Of a DNA stretch of 61,647 nucleotides, positions 26,986 to 35,784 are shown piece after piece (the stretch's first letter is position 1; each line of letters begins with the position of its first letter). The notes under the pieces were generated by a model that ran no database searches, was not told where the DNA came from, and saw nothing but the letters and a program-made list of their open reading frames with translations. The position numbers and the translations under genes were made by a program. Source of the DNA: Nostoc sp. NOS(2021) (GTDB taxonomy: Bacteria; Cyanobacteriota; Cyanobacteriia; Cyanobacteriales; Nostocaceae); the NCBI RefSeq assembly GCF_017115025.1, contig NZ_JABXKM010000053.1:1-61647 (forward strand). The letters run 5' to 3'.

Positions 26986-27849
26986 TCAAGACTTCGCTAA
27001 TGGTCGAATATTAGCTTTATAACTAGCTTTATCCAAGCCATAATCTCCATTACTAGGTTGAGAGTTAATTGCAAGTCTGAGGGCATCAATGCGATCGCTG
27101 GTTCCGGGGTGCGTACTCAAAAATGTCGGAGCAGAACCACCCTTTTTCAGCAGCTTTTGCATAAAGGAAACCATTGCAGACTGAGCATAACCAGTACGTG
27201 TCAAAGTTCTTAATCCTCTTTGATCAGCCTCAAATTCATTTTTACGACTGCGTGGCAAGTCTCGCGCTAACTGTACACCAATTTGCACCGCCGTACTCCG
27301 GTCTAAGCCAGCAGCTGTTAATAGGCCACTTTCGAGCGCTTTTTGCTGCATCTGTTTGACTACGTGTTTCCCGCCAATGTGACCAATTTCATGGGCGAGT
27401 ACACTTGCTAGTTGCGCCTCATTGTCTGCGGTTTTCAGCAAACCCGTGTGGACATATACATAGCCGCCCAAGGTAGCAAAAGCATTAATAGTGTCATCCT
27501 GAACTACTTGGAAGGTATAGGGGAGATCGGGGCGATCGCTATTAGCTGCTAAACGCCGACCAACTTGTTGCACATAACGATTAACTTCGGGATTGCGGTT
27601 AAGCCGGACTTGACTGCCGACTAATTCCTGATTAATCTGCTTACCAAGATCAACTTCTTGGTTAGGGGATATATTAGAAAGCTGAAATGCCTGAAATCCT
27701 TGGAGTAGAAGAGGCAAGAAGTCTAAAGTTCTTCCAGGCAAGGGTGTACTCAGACACAGACTCAGGGCGACTACCACCGAAATTAAAGGATAAAACCAGC
27801 GACGCGGCCACACACGGTAATTTGCAACAAAACTTTTCCAATTCAACAT
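26986..27849 (-). CDS. M48 family metalloprotease
   Basis: A 287-residue zinc protease of the Ste24/BepA-like M48 group. It has an N-terminal hydrophobic segment (WFYPLISVVVALSLCLS) for export, a conserved PNQEVDLGKQINQEL region, the zinc motif HEIGHIGGKH, and ENEFEADQRGL carrying the third zinc ligand. STHPGTSDRI near the end is also typical. It is likely periplasmic or membrane bound and involved in envelope quality control. The start at ATG 27849 is preferred over GTG 27858. Confidence 0.92.
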   Translation of the reverse strand: MLNWKSFVANYRVWPRRWFYPLISVVVALSLCLSTPLPGRTLDFLPLLLQGFQAFQLSNISPNQEVDLGKQINQELVGSQVRLNRNPEVNRYVQQVGRRLAANSDRPDLPYTFQVVQDDTINAFATLGGYVYVHTGLLKTADNEAQLASVLAHEIGHIGGKHVVKQMQQKALESGLLTAAGLDRSTAVQIGVQLARDLPRSRKNEFEADQRGLRTLTRTGYAQSAMVSFMQKLLKKGGSAPTFLSTHPGTSDRIDALRLAINSQPSNGDYGLDKASYKANIRPLAKS

Positions 27850-28229
27850 AATCTGCACTGAAGATAATTTTCGGAGAACATAAAATGATGGGACAAATTA
27901 TGAGACGGTTTTAGATCATTCTAAGTTGCATTCTTAACTCAAGACCAAAGGGGTTGTTATACAGCCAATGCTTACGCAAATCTACCGAATTGTGGGGGGC
28001 TAGGGATAGGCTTAAACACTAGATTTTACCTTCTGGGTGCGTCAGTCTTAACAGGCAAAAGTTTGAGAGTCATCTGCCGCCACTCCGAACTTACGAACTC
28101 GTGATAAACTGTCGCATAACTGCAACGCCCAGCCGGTTTGAGTTATTACTAAATAGGGAAAATTGCTATTCCCATCGAAAACCTTCTTGCTACAATCAAT
28201 TACTTTGCTATTACCTCGGAAAACTTCTT
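27850..28229. other. Divergent promoter region
   Basis: 380 bases between divergent genes. An open extension of the next gene (from 28101) is AT-rich and unlike a protein. No other feature was recognised. Confidence 0.35.
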
Positions 28230-28760
28230 ATGGCTATTTTAGATTCAAAAGGTCGTTTGTTCGGCAAAATCAACCTCTTAGATTTAGGTGCTGCGCTGGT
28301 AATTCTGCTAGTTATATTTGGCATCTTTGTCTTCCCTGGCACTTCTGGTTCTGTTGCCCAAGTCGGTGCGAAAACAGTACCCATAGAAGTAGACTTAATA
28401 GTTCGTGGTTTGAATGTACGTGATCCTGAGCAATTGTTTGACAACGGCTTAAAAAAAGGCGGAAAAACTAATGTAATTATCCGCAATCAACCCTATGGAG
28501 AAATAGGGATTAAATCCATTCAACAGCTACCTAGAACAGTCAATGTTTTCCAACCTGATGGCACTGTTAAAGAATTGCCAGATCCAAAGACTAATAATTT
28601 TAGTACAGATATGGTTTTAACCTTAGAAGGTAAAGCCCAACGCACTGAAAGCGGACTAGTTCTAGGTAGCAGTAAAGTGAAAATTGGTATGCCATTTGAG
28701 TTGGAAGGCTTTAACTACAACTTCAATGCAACTGTTATTGATATCAGATTTGAGAAATAG
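28230..28760 (+). CDS. DUF4330 domain-containing membrane-anchored protein
   Basis: A 176-residue protein starting MAILDSKGRLFGKINLLDLG, the typical start of the cyanobacterial DUF4330 family. A single membrane helix (AALVILLVIFGIFVFPG) follows at about 21-37, then an extracytoplasmic domain with VDLIVRGLNVRDPEQLF and VLTLEGKAQRTESGLVLG. Upstream codons from 28101 were rejected because homology and hydrophobic topology begin at 28230. Function unknown. Confidence 0.85.
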   Translation: MAILDSKGRLFGKINLLDLGAALVILLVIFGIFVFPGTSGSVAQVGAKTVPIEVDLIVRGLNVRDPEQLFDNGLKKGGKTNVIIRNQPYGEIGIKSIQQLPRTVNVFQPDGTVKELPDPKTNNFSTDMVLTLEGKAQRTESGLVLGSSKVKIGMPFELEGFNYNFNATVIDIRFEK

Positions 28761-28892
28761 CATTCACATTTTCTTTGATATATTTCCCCGTCTCTGACAG
28801 GATAAGCAATAAAGAGGCTGATAAATCGAGTTTTCTGTAATCTAGAAAAACTCGGTTTATCAGATTAATTAATTGATGTTATTTGCGTTTAC

Positions 28893-29885
28893 CTACTTAG
28901 CAGCTTTCGCTTCAAACATTAAATACGTCCCTCCTAACCCTTCTACAATTGTGCGTGTATTGGCAATCATCATTTTCTGATAAGTGTCCCCCTCGCTTCC
29001 TGGTTCACCAAGCCCCTTAGCATATAACTTCCTGTCAGAAATTTTCACTTCAGATTCTCTAGCTACAGATTGAAGCAAATTAGGGTTAATTGTCGCCTCA
29101 GTAAAAATTGTTGACACTTTAGCCCGTTTAATATTTGTCACCAAATTTTTCATTCGTGCATCTGTTAGGTTTTCGTCAGTACTAATACCTTGCAATCCCC
29201 CTGCTAATGAAAGACCGTATGCTTTGGCGTAATAACTCAGCGCATCAGAGGTTGTAACTAACTTGCGTTCTTTGGGAGGAATACTGACAATTCTTGACTT
29301 AATCCAGTTATCTAGTTGAGTGAGTTCATTTGTGATTTTTTTGGTATTGCTGGTATAAACCTCGGCATCACTAGATTCTAATTTTCTCAGGTTACTATTA
29401 ATTACCTCCACCATCCTGATAGCATTTTTGGTATTGTGCCAAAGATGAGGGTCAGTTACATTTTTACTACCTTTCTGAAATTTTTGTGGTTTAGACACCG
29501 CAAGTTGTCCGACGGCTATTTTCGGTGCAGTGTTTTTAGTCGCTTTAATTAACTTGATCAGATTTGGTTCTAAATTATAGCCACTATAAAGAATAAGATT
29601 AGCTTGCTCAATGGCTTTACGATCTTCTGGTTTTGGTTTATAAAATTGGGGGTCGGCTGTAGGGGAAATTAAGCAGGTGAGGTTAACTGTATTCCCGGCA
29701 ACCTGTCTGGTTAAGTCACACAGTACGCTTGTAGTCGCTACGACTTGGGGAAGATTCTCATTTATCTGAGTGGTAGTCTGAGTGAATGCGGTTCTTGCAG
29801 CTTGATTTGCACACCCAACAAATCCAATCGTCAAGGCAACAAGAATAGCTCGGAAGGAATTATTTGATGGTAACTTTTTTGACAT
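28893..29885 (-). CDS. Metal ABC transporter substrate-binding lipoprotein (ZnuA/MntC family)
   Basis: A periplasmic lipoprotein of cluster 9 metal-binding proteins, normally delivering zinc or manganese to an ABC permease. The lipobox FVGC places the anchor Cys at residue 25. Of the usual four metal ligands, the first His is Gln80 (DPQFYKP instead of DPHxY), the second is kept (His147 in TDPHLWHN), the Glu is kept (FTEATINPN), and the last Asp is missing (KLYAKGLGEPGSEG instead of LxxDSLG). The loss of two ligands is unusual. A Zur-like box lies just upstream. Permease and ATPase genes are not adjacent. Confidence 0.88.
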   Translation of the reverse strand: MSKKLPSNNSFRAILVALTIGFVGCANQAARTAFTQTTTQINENLPQVVATTSVLCDLTRQVAGNTVNLTCLISPTADPQFYKPKPEDRKAIEQANLILYSGYNLEPNLIKLIKATKNTAPKIAVGQLAVSKPQKFQKGSKNVTDPHLWHNTKNAIRMVEVINSNLRKLESSDAEVYTSNTKKITNELTQLDNWIKSRIVSIPPKERKLVTTSDALSYYAKAYGLSLAGGLQGISTDENLTDARMKNLVTNIKRAKVSTIFTEATINPNLLQSVARESEVKISDRKLYAKGLGEPGSEGDTYQKMMIANTRTIVEGLGGTYLMFEAKAAK

Positions 29886-29912
29886 CCTCAACTCCTACTG
29901 GATGTATTGAAA

Positions 29913-29927
29913 AAATAATCATTATCA
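29913..29927 (-). promoter_or_regulatory. Zur-like operator
   Basis: On the minus strand it reads tgataatgattattt, matching the cyanobacterial Zur consensus TGATAATNATTATCA except at the last two bases. It lies 28 bases upstream of the metal-binding lipoprotein start, so zinc-dependent repression is likely. Confidence 0.65.
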
Positions 29928-30131
29928 GTAACGGATTAGTGAAATACCAGGGGGAAGCCTTCGGCTGGGAAAAGTGTAAAAGTTAAGGGAAGAGGAATTA
30001 ATAGACTCTCTCCTTTCCCACTCTCTCCAGCCCACATCCAGCAATTTTTGCTTGGTGAACCACTAGTGAGGTTTTTGCAGGCAAAATGTTAGTTAACTTC
30101 ACGCGACAGACTCGAAAACTGGTAGAGGTAG

Positions 30132-30225
30132 AAGCACAATAATAAAGGCGATGCTGGGGAGCCTCCGGTAAGGAGTGTAGTGTAGTTCTCTCATCGTCTG
30201 TTGAAGGGGCTATGCCATTGTGCTT
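30132..30225. other. Possible structured RNA or element remnant
   Basis: aagcacaat at 30132-30140 pairs with attgtgctt at 30217-30225, and inside them ggcgatg can pair with catcgtc. No family was recognised. It sits in a 724-base region without a convincing large gene. Confidence 0.25.
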
Positions 30226-30443
30226 ACATGCCACAAAGGTCGCAAATTGACTAGGGTTATCAGGTTAAGGAGTGGAACTTAGCCATGCTGGGGCTTATTG
30301 AGCATACGGGTTGATTTCGCAAACCTAGTCGTGAATCTAAGGCAATTGTAGCTGTGGTTTTGCGAGGTGTGGGCATATGGTTGTGACAAAATTGGCGAGT
30401 TGGCGATTTTTTAGCCATCAGCCTTTGTTACACTAATTTTCAT

Positions 30444-30551
30444 CTAGTAAAGCCTTTCAATAGCGCTCAGAGCATCATCTAACTGCTCTATATTGCCATA
30501 ATCCCGGCTGTACTTTGTGTCATAAATTTTATCCTTTAGTTTCTTCATCAT
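30444..30551 (-). CDS. Possible 35-residue ORF
   Basis: The frame reads MMKKLKDKIYDTKYSRDYGN then IEQLDDALSAIERLY and stops. It looks protein-like and charged, but no clear ribosome binding site was seen and no family is recognised. It may be a fragment of a longer gene. Confidence 0.3.
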   Translation of the reverse strand: MMKKLKDKIYDTKYSRDYGNIEQLDDALSAIERLY

Positions 30552-30615
30552 TAAATAAGAGCCAAGTCAAGTATATAGAACAATTCCTCAAAGCTGATAT
30601 TGGTGAAGATAAACA

Positions 30616-30951
30616 ATGGTAATTTTAGTTATCCTCGTTAACATCCTGATTTCGCTGATACTACTCTATGTGGCTTGGCGGGTGTGGCAACTCAAGCAGC
30701 AGCTAGCATACATAGCAGATAGGTTAACCGTCTATGAAAGTTGTACCCATGCAGCACTGAATAAAGCACCCGAAAATATTTATCTCAGTCAGGAGAATAT
30801 TTATAAGTTACGGCAGAAAAATCAAGTGCTACAAATGCAAATCCAACAAATCCGGCAAATTATCAGTCTACTTTTGTTAGGACGGCAAATCTGGCAGCGT
30901 TATTTTCGGAGGCTAGAGTTAACATCTGGGAAAAGAACTGTTCCAAAATGA
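30616..30951 (+). CDS. Small single-helix membrane protein
   Basis: A 111-residue protein with one N-terminal membrane helix (VILVILVNILISLILLYVAW), a coiled-coil-prone middle (KLRQKNQVLQMQIQQIRQII) and a basic tail. It lies 309 bases upstream of the YtxH-type gene on the same strand, and all three genes of this stretch are small membrane proteins. Function unknown. Confidence 0.65.
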   Translation: MVILVILVNILISLILLYVAWRVWQLKQQLAYIADRLTVYESCTHAALNKAPENIYLSQENIYKLRQKNQVLQMQIQQIRQIISLLLLGRQIWQRYFRRLELTSGKRTVPK

Positions 30952-31259
30952 TTTATGTCAGGTTTATGAACATTTATAATCAGGGCTGATGCGAGGACAC
31001 CGGGATGTGGTGACACAAAGAGAAGTCTAAACGCCGATTTGGGACTTAGAAGCCCGCGAGAAGGCTTACCGGAGGCATAAAAACTTTGACAGACACGGGG
31101 AGTTTTGAATTATAAGTAATTAATAGTTTTGATATTTAATGAATAAAAGCAACTTTTCTGGCTGATATTTTGTCACGATAGATTAACTGAATAAAATCGG
31201 TGGAGTCTTACAAGGAGAGAAAACCCACCTAAAATGGGTGTAAGGAGAGAAACAACAAG
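30952..31259. other. Intergenic region
   Basis: 308 bases with a segment at about 30985-31080 (…gcgaggacaccgggatg… and gaagcccgcgagaaggc) that resembles the structured 3' ends of IS200/IS605-type elements. There is no coding remnant, so this is only a suggestion. A GGAGAG ribosome binding site precedes the next gene. Confidence 0.3.
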
Positions 31260-31610
31260 ATGTCTAATAACCGTTCTGGAGTATTTATTGGCGGTTTTAT
31301 GCTGGGAGCTACCATCGGTGCTTTGACCGGTTTGCTCGTGGCTCCGCGCACAGGGCGCGAAACGCGTAAAATTTTGAAAAAATCTGCCAATGCTATCCCA
31401 GAGTTGGCAGAAGATTTATCAACGAGTGTGCAAATCCAGGCAGATCGTCTCTCTGCCAGCGCACTGCGAAACTGGGATGATACTTTAGATAGATTACGGG
31501 AAGCGATCGCAGCAGGTGTAGATGCCAGTCAGCGGGAAAGCCAAGTCTTAAAGCGGCAAACATCTGTTGAAGACTCAGATTCTCTTCCCCAGCAATTAGA
31601 ACGCTCATAA
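31260..31610 (+). CDS. YtxH domain-containing protein
   Basis: A 116-residue protein with a Gly-rich N-terminal membrane segment (GVFIGGFMLGATIGALTGLLVAP, residues 7-29), then RTGRETRKILKKSANAIPEL, the YtxH signature, and a helical acidic tail. It is 11 bases upstream of the DUF948 gene and likely co-transcribed. YtxH proteins are linked to general stress in other bacteria; the role here is unknown. Confidence 0.85.
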   Translation: MSNNRSGVFIGGFMLGATIGALTGLLVAPRTGRETRKILKKSANAIPELAEDLSTSVQIQADRLSASALRNWDDTLDRLREAIAAGVDASQRESQVLKRQTSVEDSDSLPQQLERS

Positions 31611-31621
31611 ATGACATAACC

Positions 31622-32161
31622 GTGATTGACCCCCTGTTTTGGTTGGGACTTTCCTTACTCTTAGTCGCCACAAGTTTGACTGCGGTTTTAGTGGCGGCAA
31701 TACCGGCTTTGCAGGAGTTAGCACGCGCGGCTCGCAGTGCAGAAAAGCTATTTGATACCCTCTCACGGGAGTTACCGCCGACTCTAGAAGCTATCCGCGT
31801 GACTGGTTTGGAAATCACTGACTTAACTGATGATGTCAGTGAAGGTGTAAAAAGTGCCAGTCAAGTCGTGAAACAAGTTGACCAAAGTCTTGATAGTGCC
31901 AGAATTCAGGCTCAAAATTTGCAAGTAGGTACACGCAGCATCTTTGTTGGCGCGAAAGCCGCTTGGAGAAACTTCACGCGCCAAAAACCCACGAGGCGAA
32001 CAGGCGATCGCTTACCAAGCAATGAAAAACCACCTCTAACGTTGCGAGAACGAGAAGTGCTCAGGCAAGAAAATCGTCGGAGCAAAGCAGAGGTATACCG
32101 CCTTAATGACGGTTATAACGATGCCACTAGCTGGGAAAACAATTTTGATGAGGAAGATTGA
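31622..32161 (+). CDS. DUF948 domain-containing protein
   Basis: A 179-residue membrane-anchored protein with a GTG start. An N-terminal helix (FWLGLSLLLVATSLTAVLVA) is followed by the DUF948 coiled-coil region (LFDTLSRELPPTLEAIRVTG, LEITDLTDDVSEGVKSA), then a charged, probably disordered tail rich in Arg and Glu. It pairs with the preceding YtxH gene, a common cyanobacterial couple. Function unknown. Confidence 0.85.
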   Translation: MIDPLFWLGLSLLLVATSLTAVLVAAIPALQELARAARSAEKLFDTLSRELPPTLEAIRVTGLEITDLTDDVSEGVKSASQVVKQVDQSLDSARIQAQNLQVGTRSIFVGAKAAWRNFTRQKPTRRTGDRLPSNEKPPLTLREREVLRQENRRSKAEVYRLNDGYNDATSWENNFDEED

Positions 32162-32449
32162 ATTAGGGCATGGGGCATTGGGCATTGGTTATTTCTCTTC
32201 ATCTGTTTCACTCCCCAACTCACCCTGCGTGAAGCTAAAGCTACATTTTTCCTAGTCTTTTTGTTCAATTTTGAATTTTGAATTTTGAATTTTGAATTTT
32301 GAATTGATTTCTCCCCACTCCCCAAAAACGCTTTGCTTTGATCCCTTAGATTAGAGTAAAGTAAACAAGTGTAAAGAACTATCACTTTTCCAGTACTCTT
32401 TTAAAACAACTTGTTGATTTCTACCGTTGATATTTATATAAAAACGTCC
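32162..32449. repeat. Heptamer and tttgaatt tandem repeats
   Basis: gggcatt-type units at about 32165-32188 are followed by a run of five tttgaatt units at 32269-32306. The remainder carries the promoter of the TPM gene. No gene was seen. Confidence 0.7.
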
Positions 32450-33259
32450 ATGCAATCTTGTTTTTGGCGACGAATTCTGCTATCTATTGCAGTATTTTTC
32501 CTGGTTGGGTCAATTTGGGTCATGCATTCTCCCCCAGCACTGGCTTATGACAATCCTGAGTTACTCCCTGACACCTTTACCCCAGTTGTAGACTTAGCAA
32601 AATCTCTTCCTGTGCTGCAAGAAGAAAAGCTTGTCAAAGAATTAGAGCAGTTTGAAGCCGATACGGGCTGGAAACTGCGAGTATTGACGCAGTATGACCG
32701 CACCCCAGGTCGGGCAGTCATAAAATATTGGGGTTTGGATGACAAAAGCATTCTACTAGTTGCTGATTCTCGTGGCGGTAACATCCTCAGTTTTAGCGTC
32801 GGCGATGCTGTTTATGAACTTTTACCCCGGACTTTCTGGATAGAACTGCAAACCCGCTTCGGTAATTTGTACTTTGTCCGCGAACAAGGCGAAGACCAAG
32901 CCATTCTGCAAGCCTTAGAATCGGTTAAAGGGTGTTTACTTAAGGGTGGTTGCAATGTTGTCCCCGGATTGCCACGAGAGCAATGGATTCTCACCTTGAT
33001 TTCCTCAGTTATTGGTGGGGTGATTTGTGGATTTGCAGCTCAACCCCGCGATAAAGGACAAGTTTTCGCTTGGCAATGGGCTTTAATTTTCTCACCTTTG
33101 TGGGGAATCTTGTTTATTGCCTTTGGTATTGGGCCAGTGGTGACACGCACAAGCGACTGGTTACCTCTAGTTCGCAATATCTCTGGGTTTCTCATTGGCG
33201 TCTTGGTTGCCTACTTATCTCCTGTTTTCAGTCGGCCTTCTTCTAGTAATGAGTTATGA
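32450..33259 (+). CDS. TPM domain protein, Psb32-like
   Basis: A 269-residue protein with an N-terminal signal or anchor (RRILLSIAVFFLVGSIWVMH, ending SPPALAYDNPELLP). A TPM domain (TLP18.3/Psb32/MOLO-1) spans about 40-180: TPVVDLAKSLPVLQEEKLVK, WKLRVLTQYDRTPGRAVI and FREQ/ALESV at the end. Two C-terminal membrane helices follow at about 180-260. Psb32-type proteins protect photosystem II and aid its repair. The start at ATG 32450 gives a proper signal sequence; the TTG at 32411 adds an unlikely extension. Confidence 0.85.
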   Translation: MQSCFWRRILLSIAVFFLVGSIWVMHSPPALAYDNPELLPDTFTPVVDLAKSLPVLQEEKLVKELEQFEADTGWKLRVLTQYDRTPGRAVIKYWGLDDKSILLVADSRGGNILSFSVGDAVYELLPRTFWIELQTRFGNLYFVREQGEDQAILQALESVKGCLLKGGCNVVPGLPREQWILTLISSVIGGVICGFAAQPRDKGQVFAWQWALIFSPLWGILFIAFGIGPVVTRTSDWLPLVRNISGFLIGVLVAYLSPVFSRPSSSNEL

Positions 33260-33270
33260 GTACCGAAGAT

Positions 33271-33295
33271 TTGAGCGGCCCAAACAGCCGCTCAA
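33271..33295 (+). terminator. Hairpin after the TPM gene
   Basis: ttgagcggc / gccgctcaa forms a perfect nine-base stem with a seven-base loop, 12 bases after the stop. There is no long T run, so it may be a terminator or a repeat hairpin. Confidence 0.55.
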
Positions 33296-33397
33296 ACTTC
33301 TCGCTGAGTTATGAGTTAATTAAAAACTTATAACTCCTAACTCCTAACTCTCTGAAGCTGATAAGCTGAAAGCTAATATTTGAGAAGCTCAACAAAA

Positions 33398-34024
33398 ATG
33401 GAATGGCACGTAACTGATGCTCAAAGTTTAGCAATCATTGATAGTGAAATTGACAATCATATCTTTTCACCCGCAGAGTATGAGATTGTGCGTCGGGTAA
33501 TATACTCTACAGCTGACTTTGAGTATAAGTCTTTGATTCGTTTCTCTGAGCGTGCCTTGCAAGCTGGAGCAGCAGCACTAGCCGCGCGTACCACGATTGT
33601 GGTAGATGTGCCGATGGTACAAGTAGGTATTGCCTACGAGATTCAAAACACCTTTGCCAATCCGGTGTATTGCAGCATGGAAGCTCTGACACGCCCTCAA
33701 AAAGAAAAAACTCGGGCAGCATGGGGAATAGAAACCTTAGCAAAGCGTTATCCAGAGGGCATTTTTGTGGTGGGTCAAGCGCAAACAGCACTAACAGCAC
33801 TGGTGGATTTAATTGAAGCTGAGGAAATTAGACCTGCTTTAATAATTGCGACTCCAGTGGGATTTGTTGTTGATGAAGCGAAGGGGCGCTTACAAGACTC
33901 TCTAGTGCCTCACATTACAATTGACAGTCGCAAAGGTAATGCAGTTGTAGCAGCTGCGATCGTCGATGGATTGGTAGATTTGGCTTGGCAAGCCTATGGA
34001 CAAGATGGAAATTGGGGAAGTTGA
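33398..34024 (+). CDS. cobH: Precorrin-8X methylmutase
   Basis: CobH/CbiC moves the C-11 methyl group to C-12 to give hydrogenobyrinate or its cobalt form in cobalamin synthesis. The 208-residue product has the family order: SLAIIDSEIDNHIFSPAEYE, VRRVIYSTADFEYKSLIRFS (with the catalytic His region modified as usual in cyanobacteria), GIAYEIQNTFANPVYCSM and IIATPVGFVVDEAKGRL. The ATG at 33398 is preferred to the TTG at 33380. No other cobalamin gene is near. Confidence 0.93.
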   Translation: MEWHVTDAQSLAIIDSEIDNHIFSPAEYEIVRRVIYSTADFEYKSLIRFSERALQAGAAALAARTTIVVDVPMVQVGIAYEIQNTFANPVYCSMEALTRPQKEKTRAAWGIETLAKRYPEGIFVVGQAQTALTALVDLIEAEEIRPALIIATPVGFVVDEAKGRLQDSLVPHITIDSRKGNAVVAAAIVDGLVDLAWQAYGQDGNWGS

Positions 34025-34546
34025 AAATAGTGAAAACTAAACCTAAATCTCGCTTACAAGCTCGAACACGGGTTGTTGCTACATGATATTAGATACCTAC
34101 AGATAACCTTTCTGTACTTCTAAGTAAGTCGGCAAGAAAATTTCAATGTATGTAAACAAATATAAATTAACGTCGGGTGTGTTAGACGAGAGTAGGGCAT
34201 CATCCATAATTCAAGGTGCCGTACTTTCCGCTCTAACGCACCCTACTTTTTGCTCTGTGATTCGTTGGTCATCCTTGAGTATAAATACTCAAGGATGACC
34301 GCAAGGATTAACAATTCAAAATTCAAAATTCTTGCATTAAAGACATTTTCAGACGGGGATTTAAACCCCGACTGAAACTGATCGGAGGCGGAGTGGCTCC
34401 GACTCCGCGCTACCTGTAGAGCTAGGGGTCTTAAACCCTTTGATTTACGATAAAGAAGGGATTATTTCCAACTGAACCCTGACAACTTGACAACCATGAG
34501 GTTCAAGGGTTGCAAAACTCTTGAAAAAGCAAAAAGGAAAATGCAC
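34025..34546. repeat. Intergenic region with perfect palindrome
   Basis: At 34267-34300, ggtcatccttgagtat and its exact reverse complement are separated by two bases. Around 34345-34420 a hairpin-rich stretch (ggggatttaaacccc, ggagtggctccgactcc) resembles an RNA-forming end of an IS200/IS605-type element. No gene was seen. Confidence 0.5.
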
Positions 34547-34729
34547 TCACTGCGAATTGTTCTTTAAAAAATGGAGATTTACTGGAGATAGATCACAAAA
34601 AACCGCGTTCAAAAGGCGGGAAGAATACACAAGATAATCTCCAATTACTTCATCAACACTGTTAAATCTACCTGTTGCTAGTACAACTTGAATTATTTGT
34701 TCTTGCTCTGGGCTGAACGTAATGCTCAT
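34547..34729 (-). pseudogene. Truncated ParD-like antitoxin
   Basis: The N-terminus MSITFSPEQEQIIQVVLATG and RFNSVDEVIGDYL follow the ribbon-helix-helix antitoxin pattern. After about residue 33 the sequence (VYSSRLLNAVFCDLSPVN) no longer fits, and no toxin gene follows. It is a 60-residue remnant. Confidence 0.65.
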
Positions 34730-34865
34730 AAGATTCTATCCTTGGCTTTTTCTATGATAGAGCGTTTATGAGTAAGATCCTTAATGTCTTAAGTTGGGTT
34801 GACGCTTGAAGTAATCTTCCTGAAAACGGGAAAACTATGGTTACTCCACTAATGGGGAAATTTCC

Positions 34866-35498
34866 ATGAAAGTCCTGAATAGGAAAATGCTCAAAAAATC
34901 TCTGCTTAACTGTTTGATTTTGCCTTTTTCTCTAGCGCCCTGGCTGTGCGTGGGAACGCTTTTTGATGCCAAAGTTAATGCTTTACCAGGGCAAAGTACA
35001 GAGGAAGTAGGCACCTGGATTAAAGCACATCCCACACTCCGCCCCAGGAGTGGTGAGCAATTGTTTGTGCAAAAGACTGATACTGCTGCTCAAAGATTCA
35101 CTTTTCAAGCGTCGGTATTGCCTCCCGGTAGAGTAGAATTTTCTAAAGACCGTGGCAGAATTCGCACTGAGCGCATTGCTATGTATGATGCCATTAACGG
35201 CATGACATTTGCGCGTCTCCAGGAATCCTTGCGGGTGATTTATGGCTTGGAGATTTATCAAGACTACGATCGCGCCCAAGTCGTGTACCAGTATCCCAAC
35301 CAGAGCGTAATTAACTCGGCGCGTTTTGCCAAAACTCCGATTCGGGAAGCTTTAAAGGGAGAATTACGAGTAGGCGATCGCTATGTATATTGGGTGGAAA
35401 TTGCTCAACCCAAGACTGGCAAAGCTTTTACCGGTCAAATGACGGTTTTGCTCAAAACTGACCTAGACAAGTTAGAAAGTGAACTGAAAATTCGTTAA
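34866..35498 (+). CDS. Exported cyanobacterial protein of unknown function
   Basis: A 210-residue protein with a signal peptide (LLNCLILPFSLAPWLCVGTL, probable cleavage near VNALPG). The mature part has STEEVGTWIKAHPTLRPRSG, EFSKDRGRIRTERIAMYDAI and ELRVGDRYVYWVEIAQ, a mixed alpha/beta domain that I do not recognise by name. It starts at ATG 34866 after AATGGGGAAA. A real, probably periplasmic protein that stands alone. Confidence 0.75.
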   Translation: MKVLNRKMLKKSLLNCLILPFSLAPWLCVGTLFDAKVNALPGQSTEEVGTWIKAHPTLRPRSGEQLFVQKTDTAAQRFTFQASVLPPGRVEFSKDRGRIRTERIAMYDAINGMTFARLQESLRVIYGLEIYQDYDRAQVVYQYPNQSVINSARFAKTPIREALKGELRVGDRYVYWVEIAQPKTGKAFTGQMTVLLKTDLDKLESELKIR

Positions 35499-35530
35499 TG
35501 GGCATGGGGCATGGGGCATTGGGCATTGGA
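35499..35530. repeat. gggcatt-type tandem repeat
   Basis: Alternating gggcatg and gggcatt units directly follow the stop codon; the same family as at 1-54. Confidence 0.8.
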
Positions 35531-35565
35531 GAGAGGAGGCAGGAGGCAGAAGTTCTTTAATGCAA

Positions 35566-35746
35566 GAATTTTGTTAGCGTAGCGTAAAGCCTTCTCTTCT
35601 CCCAAGGGGAGACGCACTCGCGTTCGAGAGGCAATGCCTTCGGCATAGCTTCTCTACGAGACGCTACGCGAACGCTTAGAGCGAGTCTGCGTTCGCTTTT
35701 AGCGTCTCGTAGAGAGCGTCATTTTGAATTTTGAATTGATTTCTCC
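35566..35746 (-). repeat. Dispersed 180-base repeat, copy B
   Basis: It is the reverse complement of the block at 26721-26900 with few differences, including the flanking aattttgttagcg and attttgaattttgaattg ends. It is non-coding and highly structured. Confidence 0.85.
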
Positions 35747-35784
35747 CTCATCTTTTCTCGTTTAAAGATTACTGAATTGGTGTT

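Noticed and set aside
29998..30234. 78-codon minus-strand frame downstream of the Zur-box region
   Set aside because: No ribosome binding site, no domain, and composition unlike a protein; it spans the pairing region instead.
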